From Anaerolineaceae bacterium UBA4890 (lineage in GTDB: Bacteria; Chloroflexota; Anaerolineae; Anaerolineales; Anaerolineaceae): a DNA stretch of 22,320 bases. The translations under genes and the position numbers were made by a program. Below the pieces are notes generated by a model. It was not told the DNA's origin. It searched no databases and worked only from the letters and a program-made list of their open reading frames with translations. The stretch is from positions 1-22,320 of the forward strand of contig DHCY01000024.1 in assembly GCA_002399085.1 (NCBI GenBank), given 5' to 3'. Below, piece by piece: positions 6,762 to 13,634 of the stretch (positions are counted from its first letter, which is position 1; every line of letters starts with the position of its first letter).

Positions 6762-7488
6762 GTAGGTCAGGTTCCTCTTTTGAACCTGACGTCACGAGCG
6801 CAACTTTCCTGTAGGTCAGGTTCTTCTTTTGAACCTGACATCTCGAGCGTAACTTTTTTGTAGGTCAGGTTCCTCTGTTGAACCTGACGTCTCGAGCGTA
6901 ACTTTTTTGTAGGTCAGGTTCCTCTGTTGAACCTGACATCACAAGCGTAACTTTCCTGTAGGTCAGGTTCCTCTGTTGAACCTGACATCACAAGCGTAAC
7001 TTTCCTGTAGGTCAGGTTCCTCTTTTGAACCTGACGTCTCGAGCGAATCTTTCTTGTAGGTCAGGTTCCTCTTTTGAACCTGACATCTCGAGCGCATCTT
7101 TCTTGTAGGTCAGGTTCCTCTTTTGAACCTGACATCTCGAGCGTAACTTTCCTGTAGGTCAGGTTCCTCTTTTGAACCTGACATCACAAGCGCATCTTTC
7201 TTGTAGGTCAGGTTCCTCTGTTGAACCTGACATCACAAGCGTAACTTTCCTGTAGGTCAGGTTCCTCTTTTGAACCTGACGTCTCGAGCGTAACTTTCCT
7301 GTAGGTCAGGTTCCTCTGTTGAACCTGACATCTCGAGCGCATCTTTCTTGTAGGTCAGGTTCCTCTTTTGAACCTGACATCTCGAGCGTAACTTCCTTGT
7401 AGGTCAGGTTCCTCTGTTGAACCTGACATCACAAGCGCAACTTCCTTGTAGGTCAGGTTCCTCTTTTGAACCTGACATCACAAGCGCA
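6762..7488. repeat. 15-unit, 49-bp tandem hairpin repeat array
   Basis: Units begin with GTAGGTCAGG at 6762, 6811, 6860, 6909, 6958, 7007, 7056, 7105, 7154, 7203, 7252, 7301, 7350, 7399 and 7448: fifteen starts, every step exactly 49. Each unit has perfect 9-base arms GTCAGGTTC and GAACCTGAC around a 7-base loop (CTCTTTT or CTCTGTT; unit 2 has TTCTTTT), then a 20-base linker. The arms are identical in all 15 units. The linker varies among few forms: CTCGAG, CACAAG or CACGAG; then CGTAAC, CGCATC, CGCAAC or CGAATC; then a T/C-rich end. The last unit stops within its linker. Just before unit 1, CGTTAACTTACCT looks like a decayed linker end. 49 is not a multiple of three and no reading frame crosses the array. 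It lies between the 3' end of ugd and the promoter of lplA. Confidence 0.97.
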
Positions 7489-7566
7489 GGCAAACGGTAA
7501 ACTTTATGAAAGTCAAAGGCAGACTGCCACGCCCCCTGCTACGAACATAAATGTGTTCTGTACAGA

Positions 7567-7590
7567 CCGATGTGGGTTGAGCCCACTCGG
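7567..7590. other. Imperfect hairpin downstream of ugd
   Basis: CCGA-T-GTGGG / CCCAC-TCGG pair over a TTGAG loop with one bulged base, 66-89 bases beyond the ugd stop. It could end or protect the ugd transcript before it reaches the repeat array, but no U-tract follows. The rest of the 7489-7655 gap shows nothing else I can identify. Confidence 0.35.
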
Positions 7591-7655
7591 TCGAGCAATG
7601 ACCAAGAAAAAGCGAAGGGTCACGCAGTCACCGTCTAGGGGTGAACCTATAAAAC

Positions 7656-9011
7656 TTACCGTCCGATGCCAATCACCGGAAAGCCCAACCCCTCCAACCG
7701 CTCGCGGTCGAGGAAGTTGCGCCCATCCACAATCGGCACTCTCGGGATCGACTCCCAATCCAACTGGCGATACTCAGGCCATTCGGTCACCAGCATAATC
7801 CCCTGGACATCTTTCAATGCCTCCCCCACCTGATCACAAAATATTACGCCCATATCGCCATATTGCCTGCGCGCGTTTCCTAACGCCACCGGGTCGTGAG
7901 CGCGCACCAGGGCACCGCGCTGGATTAACAATCGGCTGATGTCGATGGCAGGGGCATCACGCAGGTCATCAGTATTGGGTTTAAAGCTAAAGCCCAGCAG
8001 GGCAATGTGTTTTCCTTTCAAGATCTTCAACTGATCCTGCAGCAAATCAACTGCCATCACACGCTGCGAGTAATTGACCTCGCGTGCCGACTCGATGATG
8101 GGCATTTCCAGCCGGTAATCACGGGCAGTCGCCACCAGCGCGGCAGTATCTTTGCCAAAACAAGACCCGCCCCACCCCAGCCCGGCATTGAGAAAACGAT
8201 GACCGATGCGCTTATCCAGCCCGATGCCTTTGCTCACCGCCTGGATGTCGGCACCGACTTTATTCGCCAGCCGACCGATTTCATTGACATACGAAATTTT
8301 CAAAGCCAAAAACGCGTTGGCGGCGTACTTGATCATTTCCGCGGAGGTCAGGTCACAAGCCAACAAAGGCACTTCCGTCAGCCCTGCAGGGCGCGGCAAG
8401 CCGGGGGGCGGCGTAAAATCCTGGCGCATGATCGGTCCGAAAAGCTCCTGCAGCCGCTTCACGCTCCGCTCGCACTGCGAACCGACCACGATCCGATCAG
8501 GGTAAAACGAATCGTGCATGGCGGAACCCTGTGCCAAAAATTCCGGGCTGGAGACGACATTAAAATCAGCCTTTTCGCCATTATTGTGATTGGATTCAAA
8601 GTGCTCGTGCATGATCGCTTCAACCCAGTTGCCCGAGCCGATCGGCACAGTAGATTTATTGACGATCACAGTGAACTTGTCATCCAGGTTCTCAGCAATC
8701 GCTTCGGCTGCCTGGCGCACATAGCGCAGGTCGGCGTTACCATCAGGCAGTGAAGGTGTTCCCACTGTTATGAAAATCACATCCGTATTGGGGATGTCAG
8801 CTTCGGCGTAGCTGCTGGTGAACGTGATATTATCCGATACCAGCTGCAGTGTCTCTTCCAGGTGCGGTTCGTAAACCGGGGATTTCCCCTGCCGCAGAAG
8901 CGCGATTTTTTCTTCGTTGACATCCAGGCAGGTGACGTGGTTGCCCAAGTAAGCCAACACCACCCCCGTGTTCATTCCTACATAACCAGTGCCAATAATT
9001 AATACCTTCAT
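7656..9011 (-). CDS. ugd: UDP-glucose/UDP-sugar 6-dehydrogenase
   Basis: NAD-dependent two-step oxidation of UDP-glucose to UDP-glucuronate, a precursor for surface polysaccharide; cytoplasmic. N-terminal Rossmann fold begins MKVLIIGTGYVG (GxGxxG 7-12), with ITVGTPS (81-87) and NKSTVPIGSG following. The catalytic cysteine is C284 in GWGGSCFGKD. The C-terminal UDP-binding domain has LLGFSFKPNTDDLRDAPA. Length 451 is typical. A GTG at 9017 gives two more residues, but AGAGGG lies 5 bases before the ATG at 9011 and directly abuts the GTG, so ATG is preferred. It is preceded by its own TATAAT. UDP-N-acetyl sugars cannot be excluded as substrate, though UDP-glucose is most likely. Confidence 0.94.
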   Translation of the reverse strand: MKVLIIGTGYVGMNTGVVLAYLGNHVTCLDVNEEKIALLRQGKSPVYEPHLEETLQLVSDNITFTSSYAEADIPNTDVIFITVGTPSLPDGNADLRYVRQAAEAIAENLDDKFTVIVNKSTVPIGSGNWVEAIMHEHFESNHNNGEKADFNVVSSPEFLAQGSAMHDSFYPDRIVVGSQCERSVKRLQELFGPIMRQDFTPPPGLPRPAGLTEVPLLACDLTSAEMIKYAANAFLALKISYVNEIGRLANKVGADIQAVSKGIGLDKRIGHRFLNAGLGWGGSCFGKDTAALVATARDYRLEMPIIESAREVNYSQRVMAVDLLQDQLKILKGKHIALLGFSFKPNTDDLRDAPAIDISRLLIQRGALVRAHDPVALGNARRQYGDMGVIFCDQVGEALKDVQGIMLVTEWPEYRQLDWESIPRVPIVDGRNFLDRERLEGLGFPVIGIGR

Positions 9012-9040
9012 CCTCACCCTCTATGATTTGATTTTCAACC

Positions 9041-9046
9041 ATTATA
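9041..9046 (-). promoter_or_regulatory. -10 box for ugd
   Basis: Perfect TATAAT on the minus strand. It predicts a start of transcription ~9034 and a 23-base leader including the AGAGGG SD. No good -35 at 16-18 bases. Confidence 0.5.
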
Positions 9047-9104
9047 CCCTCAGGCGGACAATCGGGAAGCGTGGCAGTAATCGTATGGCGGGATTGAGGA
9101 GGAG

Positions 9105-9134
9105 TCGAGCCCCAGCCGTATGGAGGGGGCTCGA
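9105..9134. other. Inverted repeat between tnaA and ugd
   Basis: TCGAGCCCC (9105-9113) and GGGGCTCGA (9126-9134) are perfect 9-base arms around a 12-base loop. It lies ~80-105 bases downstream of the tnaA stop and upstream of the ugd promoter. It may be part of transcript termination for tnaA or a repeat remnant. Confidence 0.4.
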
Positions 9135-9179
9135 TTGCCTGTGAGGGTGTCTCCCTCCGACATACTCACCAGATCGTAG

Positions 9180-9199
9180 GGGCGACGCATGCGTCGCCC
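9180..9199. terminator. Perfect 20-bp palindrome just after tnaA
   Basis: GGGCGACGCATGCGTCGCCC is a perfect palindrome 12 bases past the tnaA stop. As RNA it could form an 8-base stem with a 4-base loop. It lacks a U-tract, so it is a weak intrinsic terminator or a 3'-end stabiliser. The motif is also familiar to me as a dispersed intergenic repeat in some bacterial genomes. Confidence 0.4.
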
Positions 9200-9210
9200 T
9201 TCGTGTCGAC

Positions 9211-10587
9211 CTAAATCTCTTCCAACTGTGCCATGAAATGCCGCAGAACCGGCGGAGCCCATTTCACCCGCAAACCGCGGATCGCCTCGGCTTCTTTCAT
9301 GCAAGCGGCAGCCGACTCGGCAATGTAATCCAAATGGCTGCGAGTGTACACGCGCCTGGGGATCGCAAACCGCAGCAGCTCCAGGGGCGCGTACACATGC
9401 TCGCCGGTCTGGATATCCATATGTTCAAACATCAGGCTGCCGATCTCAGTCGTGCGTACGCCACCCGCCAGGTAGAGCGCGTTGCCCAGCGCCACCGCCG
9501 GGAACTGGCTCTGGGGGATGTGCGGCAGCGCTTTGCCACCGTCAACATATACCGCGTGCCCGCCAGTAGGCATATATACCGGCAAGCCCGCCTCTGCCAG
9601 CACTTTTCCCAGATAGCGGGTGTGCGATTCGCGATAATTGAGGTAATCCTCGTCCACCGCCTCGTGCAATCCCACCGCAATCGCCTCCAGGTCACGCCCT
9701 GCCAGCCCACCATAAGTTAGAAAGCCCTCGTGCACGATCAGGTTTTGGGCAATTTTTTGCTTCAATTCGGGGTCACGGAAGGCAATAAAACCGCCGATAT
9801 TGACAATCGCGTCCTTCTTGGCGCTCATCGTACAACCATCGGCATAAGAGCACATCTCCAAAACGATGTCTTTCACCGGCACATCGGCATATTTCGGATC
9901 CCTGATCTTGATAAACCAGGCGTTTTCCGAGAAGCGGCAGGCATCTAAAAAGAACGGGATGCCGAAACTGTGATAAATCTCCGCTGTTTGGCGGATGTTA
10001 TCCATCGAAACCGGCTGCCCGGCTGCCGAGTTGTTGGTGATGGTCAGCATTCCAATCGGAATATTTTCTGCGCCAACTTCCTTGATGAACTCCCGCAGCT
10101 TTTCAAGGTCCATATTGCCCTTGAAGGGCAGATCGATGCTGCTATCCTCCGCCTCTATGACAGTGAAATCGACCGGGTTGGCACCCAGCACCAGTAAATT
10201 CGCCTGGGTTGTATCGAAATGGTGGTTATTGGGAACAAATTGCCCCTTCTTGACCAGCGTCGAGAAAAGCATCCCTTCCGCCGCCCTGCCCTGGTGAGTG
10301 GGGAGCACGTATTCGAAGCCCATAATTTCCTGGACAGCCTGCTCGAAGCGGTAGTAACTCTTCGCGCCGGCGTACGATTCATCCCCGCGCATGATGCCCG
10401 ACCACTGCTCGTCGCTCATGGCATTCGTGCCGCTGTCGGTTAGCAGGTCGATATAAACATCCTCGCCTGGAATATTGAATAGATTGAAATGCGCTTTTGC
10501 CAGCGCTGCTTCCCGTTCTGCTCGCGTGGTCATCTTGACCTTCTCAACAACCTTGATGCGAAACGGCTCCATAAATGGAATGGTCAT
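9211..10587 (-). CDS. tnaA: Tryptophanase (beta-eliminating lyase)
   Basis: PLP enzyme of the tryptophanase/tyrosine phenol-lyase family: L-tryptophan to indole, pyruvate and ammonia. 458 residues. Motifs: IDLLTDSGTNAMS (46-58), PTHQGRAAE (96-104), FLDACRFSENAWF (PLP-contacting Asp and Arg), and SAKKD with the Schiff-base lysine K258. Three sites that separate the two activities all read as tryptophanase: D125 in FDTTQ (Thr in TPL), I382 in TTEIGS (Arg in TPL) and H450 in VLRHF (Phe in TPL). The stretch just after D125 differs from E. coli TnaA, so the exact substrate could differ. AAAGGAG precedes the ATG. The gene starts 10 bases after the upstream flavoprotein stop, hence one operon. There is no TnaC-like leader and no TnaB permease. 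Confidence 0.9.
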   Translation of the reverse strand: MTIPFMEPFRIKVVEKVKMTTRAEREAALAKAHFNLFNIPGEDVYIDLLTDSGTNAMSDEQWSGIMRGDESYAGAKSYYRFEQAVQEIMGFEYVLPTHQGRAAEGMLFSTLVKKGQFVPNNHHFDTTQANLLVLGANPVDFTVIEAEDSSIDLPFKGNMDLEKLREFIKEVGAENIPIGMLTITNNSAAGQPVSMDNIRQTAEIYHSFGIPFFLDACRFSENAWFIKIRDPKYADVPVKDIVLEMCSYADGCTMSAKKDAIVNIGGFIAFRDPELKQKIAQNLIVHEGFLTYGGLAGRDLEAIAVGLHEAVDEDYLNYRESHTRYLGKVLAEAGLPVYMPTGGHAVYVDGGKALPHIPQSQFPAVALGNALYLAGGVRTTEIGSLMFEHMDIQTGEHVYAPLELLRFAIPRRVYTRSHLDYIAESAAACMKEAEAIRGLRVKWAPPVLRHFMAQLEEI

Positions 10588-10597
10588 AAACTCTCCT

Positions 10598-11836
10598 TTA
10601 TTCTTTGATGTTTGAACTGACCAGGTGTTTGCCGGTCAGGATTCCACTGCCAAAGGCGTAATGCAAGTTGTAGCCGCCACAGGGTCCGGCGACATTGTTG
10701 CTCTCGCCCACCAGGTACAGCCCCGGAACAATTTTCGATTCGAAGGTCAGGGGGTCTACTTCGTTCACGGACACTCCCCCAACCGTCACCTGGCTGTTTT
10801 TAAAATCCCCTGCCCCAACAATTCTGAAGCGATTGTCTGTGGCTACGCGCAATATACGCAACAGCTGCTCCCCTTCAACTGATTTAATCGGTGTTCCAGG
10901 TGCGATCTGCGCCTGCTCCAAAAAGAAGTCGACCGCTTTGGGCGCCAACGCCCGTAAAAGCAGCCCTCTCAGGCTGCCCCGGGCTTTCTCCAGGTCTGCC
11001 AGCTCTTCTGCCATGCCTTCCCAAAACGGTGCCAGGAAATTGACCTGCAATTCCAGGTTTTTACCGGGATGTAAACCCACGAAGTGGCTCAGGTTCATCA
11101 CACCTGGTCCGTTAAAACCTTTTTCGGTGATGATCAGGTTGCCAAAGGTGCTGCCTAATCGCTCACCATCCATATATACGGAAGTGACCGCGTCAAACCG
11201 CTGACCCTTTAACATTTTGAAGGCGCCCAATTCAACAAAAATCGGACCGAGCGCCGGGGTCAGTGTTTGCACTGTATGACCCATGCGTTCAATTGCCGGA
11301 AACAGACTGCCCTTCGAGCCCAGTTCGGGGTACGCCCTGCCCCCCGCCGCAACCACCAGCTTGTCGAAACGTTCCACAGTTTTCCGTTCGTTCCAATTCA
11401 ATTTGAGCTCAAACTGCCCCTCTCTCACGCCAAACCACTCCACTTCTGTGGCTACGCGCATTAATACACCGGCTTCCAACAGCCGTTCCTGCAAGATTTC
11501 AACCATGGAATGCGCCGATTGCGAGAGCGGGTAATACCATCCGTCGTCAGTTTTAAAGGTGGGGATGCCCAATCTTTCCAACACGTCGCGCAGCTCAGCC
11601 ACGCCGAAGGCATCCAGAAAATTCGCAATCCAATCCGAATCCGCGCATTGATAAAGGGAGGGGTCCAGCTGGTCGTTGGTCAGGTTGCAGCGTCCGCTGC
11701 CGGTCACCAGCAGCTTGCGTCCGATGGTTTGGTTATGCTCAAACAGGCTAACCAGCCCACCCGCCTGAATACCAGGCGCAGCCTGCAAGGCAGCCATGAT
11801 TCCTGCCGCGCCTGCACCGATCACCGCAACTTTCAT
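10598..11836 (-). CDS. FAD-dependent oxidoreductase, HI0933/YhiN/BaiN family
   Basis: Flavoprotein with an N-terminal Rossmann motif VAVIGAGAAGIMAA, the family signature GRKLLVTGSGRCNLTN, VVAAGGRAYPELGSKGSL, and a C-terminal FAD-closing motif LVGESNNVAGPCGGYNLHYAFGSG. About 412 residues. Family members include BaiN, implicated in bile-acid 7-dehydroxylation, but most have no established substrate, so no reaction is assigned. An in-frame ATG at 11881 would add 15 unconserved residues; the ATG at 11836 directly precedes the Rossmann strand and has a TATAAT exactly placed for transcription to begin at its A. First gene of a two-gene operon with tnaA. Confidence 0.88.
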   Translation of the reverse strand: MKVAVIGAGAAGIMAALQAAPGIQAGGLVSLFEHNQTIGRKLLVTGSGRCNLTNDQLDPSLYQCADSDWIANFLDAFGVAELRDVLERLGIPTFKTDDGWYYPLSQSAHSMVEILQERLLEAGVLMRVATEVEWFGVREGQFELKLNWNERKTVERFDKLVVAAGGRAYPELGSKGSLFPAIERMGHTVQTLTPALGPIFVELGAFKMLKGQRFDAVTSVYMDGERLGSTFGNLIITEKGFNGPGVMNLSHFVGLHPGKNLELQVNFLAPFWEGMAEELADLEKARGSLRGLLLRALAPKAVDFFLEQAQIAPGTPIKSVEGEQLLRILRVATDNRFRIVGAGDFKNSQVTVGGVSVNEVDPLTFESKIVPGLYLVGESNNVAGPCGGYNLHYAFGSGILTGKHLVSSNIKE

Positions 11837-11842
11837 GCTTCC

Positions 11843-11848
11843 ATTATA
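11843..11848 (-). promoter_or_regulatory. -10 box predicting a leaderless transcript (flavoprotein-tnaA)
   Basis: TATAAT on the minus strand ends 6 bases before the ATG at 11836, so the +1 position falls on the A of the start codon. There is no properly spaced SD; GGAAG is one base from the ATG, too close. Confidence 0.6.
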
Positions 11849-11950
11849 ACGTGTTGAAGGCAGGTTTTGGGCACAATCCACTCCGCGGTCTCGTGGTGCT
11901 GAGGTTTAGTTGGTGAGGTCCTCGATTCTGCAGTTGTTGTTCGCGCATTT

Positions 11951-12001
11951 ACCCTCACCCCTACCCCTCTCCCAGGAGAGGGCTGTGGGTGGTTTTCATA
12001 C
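11951..12001. repeat. GC-rich inverted repeat in the divergent intergenic region
   Basis: CCCTCTCC-CA-GGAGAGGG (11975-11992) is a perfect 8-base stem nested in CACCC (11956-11960) / GGGTG (11997-12001). It lies between the divergent flavoprotein and MFS genes. It is of the pyrimidine-rich dispersed type also seen at 17596-17614 and 22289-22306. Confidence 0.5.
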
Positions 12002-12040
12002 AAAATTCGCATATCTCCGCCGGAATTGACTGCTCTGCAA

Positions 12041-12046
12041 TATAAT
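12041..12046 (+). promoter_or_regulatory. -10 box predicting a near-leaderless transcript (MFS gene)
   Basis: TATAAT eight bases before the ATG at 12055 predicts a start of transcription near 12053. No SD precedes this ATG. TTGACT at 12026-12031 is too close (9 bases) to serve as the -35. Confidence 0.55.
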
Positions 12047-12054
12047 TCATCTTC

Positions 12055-13368
12055 ATGAAAGCTTTGAACAATCTCTTCGACCGCGTTTTGCGCATCCATC
12101 CGGAAGATAACGTCCCTTCCGATGTGGCAGCCAACTTTAAACACAACGTGATCGCAAACACCATCGACCTGATGTTCTTTTTCTTCTCCGACAGCCTCTG
12201 GTCGATCAACACCATCATGCCGGTTTTTGCCGCCACCCTCACAGACTCTCCCTTTTTGGTCGGTCTGATCCCCGCCGTGGTCAACGCCGGCTGGTTCATC
12301 CCCCAGCTCTTCATGTCCGGTCGCATCAGCAAGATGCCCAAAGTGCTCCCTTTTTCGAAAAAAATGGGCTTCCTGGAACGGCTACCCTACATGTTCCTGC
12401 CCCTGCTCACACTCCTGATCGGCAAAATTGAGAATCAAAGCGTCTATTGGCTGCTCCTCCTGATCATGATCTGGCGCGGAATCGGCGGCGGCATGTCCGG
12501 CTTGCCCTGGCAAGAGATCAACGCGCGCGTCATCCCCATCACGCATCGCGCCCGCTTTTTCGGCATATCCCGCGTCTTCGCCCAACTAACAGGCGTGCTT
12601 GGCTCACTCCTTTCCATCTACCTGTTGGGCAAATATCCTTACCCCCAGAATTATGCCATTGGCTTCGTCGTGGCGGTTGTAACGCTCTGGATATCCTTTG
12701 CAGCCTACGCTCAAAACCGTGAACCCGAAATTGAACTTCCGGCTGATACGCAGGATGAAAACGAAAAACCGAAGGGGCAGACCTGGTCGCTGATGAAGCA
12801 GATTCTCAAAGCGGATGGCAATTTCAGGCGCTACCTGACCTCGCGCTCGCTGGCTTTCCTGGGCAACATGGCAACCGCCTTTCTCGCCGTTTACGCCATC
12901 GATCGCTTCAAGCTGGGTGACGCCCAGGCTGCCGTGTTTACGGCGCTGATCCTTGTCTCCGGAATCTTTGGCTACATCCTGTGGGGCTCGCTGGGTGATC
13001 GCATTGGTCCCCAGAAAGTGGTCATTTTATCTTTTGTGACCTGGGGTCTTGGTTTACTCGTAGCGATCTTCTCGCAATCGTTGTGGGTTTATTACGCTGT
13101 GTTCGCCGCGTTTGGGCTTTATTCCGCCGGGCTCAACCTGGGCGATACCATGCTGGTGATGGAGCTGGGGGAAGAGCGCTTGCGACCCACCTACCTGGGC
13201 ATGGCGCGCACCCTCACGGGCGCTTTCCTGCTGCTCGCCCCAATTCTGAGCGGTTGGCTGGTGCAGCGTTATAGCTACCTGGTCATGTTCACGGTTTCGC
13301 TTGGCTTTGTCATCCTGGCAACCATCCTGATGGCAACCGTCAAAGACCGCCCCCGCAGACGAGCCTAA
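12055..13368 (+). CDS. Major facilitator superfamily transporter
   Basis: 437 residues with about twelve hydrophobic segments in two bundles joined by a charged central loop (PEIELPADTQDENEKPKGQ, ~225-245). The segment GDRIGPQKVVILS in the second half resembles the MFS loop-2 signature. A hydrophilic ~30-residue N-terminus precedes TM1, and the protein ends in a basic tail (KDRPRRRA), as expected for a cytoplasmic C-terminus. Substrate unknown. It stands alone, divergent from the flavoprotein-tnaA operon. ATG 12055 is chosen because no other upstream start exists and the -10 box supports initiation there. Confidence 0.85.
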   Translation: MKALNNLFDRVLRIHPEDNVPSDVAANFKHNVIANTIDLMFFFFSDSLWSINTIMPVFAATLTDSPFLVGLIPAVVNAGWFIPQLFMSGRISKMPKVLPFSKKMGFLERLPYMFLPLLTLLIGKIENQSVYWLLLLIMIWRGIGGGMSGLPWQEINARVIPITHRARFFGISRVFAQLTGVLGSLLSIYLLGKYPYPQNYAIGFVVAVVTLWISFAAYAQNREPEIELPADTQDENEKPKGQTWSLMKQILKADGNFRRYLTSRSLAFLGNMATAFLAVYAIDRFKLGDAQAAVFTALILVSGIFGYILWGSLGDRIGPQKVVILSFVTWGLGLLVAIFSQSLWVYYAVFAAFGLYSAGLNLGDTMLVMELGEERLRPTYLGMARTLTGAFLLLAPILSGWLVQRYSYLVMFTVSLGFVILATILMATVKDRPRRRA

Positions 13369-13634
13369 CACGGTTGCTTAAATAAATGGAAAAATGGATT
13401 GTGCTGGTCTCCTGACCGAGCACGCGCTTTCGCCCCAGGCATCAACTCCTCCGTACGGAACGGACATTGGCCGTTCCCAATCGCAATTGCCACCTGAAAA
13501 TCGATTGTCCTATTTGCCATCAACCGGGACGGCGTGGCAACTGTCCCTTACATCTTATCCCTGACCTCCGGGAGGGCACGGACCCTATCGGCTTCGCTTC
13601 CAGGGCTGAACCGTCCCTTACATCACGGCAGTAA
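13369..13634. repeat. Repeat-rich convergent intergenic region
   Basis: GTGCTGGTC-TCCT-GACCGAGCAC (13401-13423) forms a 9-base stem with one bulged G, just after the MFS stop. It contains the 17-base segment shared with the reverse complement of 5624-5640 and may serve as a terminator. The adjoining CCGAGCACG-GC-TTCGCC pattern recurs near 16200. GTCCCTTACAT occurs twice here (near 13545 and 13613) and again near 17451. No gene is supported. Confidence 0.55.

Noticed and set aside
6762..7488. CRISPR array
   Set aside because: The constant 49-base period with palindromic core looks CRISPR-like, but the 20-base linkers are near-identical variants rather than unique spacers, and no cas gene is present.
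8007..8753. 248-residue plus-strand ORF inside ugd
   Set aside because: Antisense to a clear UDP-sugar dehydrogenase, no domain and no start signals.
9211..10587. Tyrosine phenol-lyase
   Set aside because: The overall family fits, but the residues at the three discriminating positions (Asp, Ile, His) are those of tryptophanase.
12026..12046. TTGACT/TATAAT as a full promoter for the MFS gene
   Set aside because: Spacing is only 9 bases, far from the 16-18 needed; only the -10 is retained.
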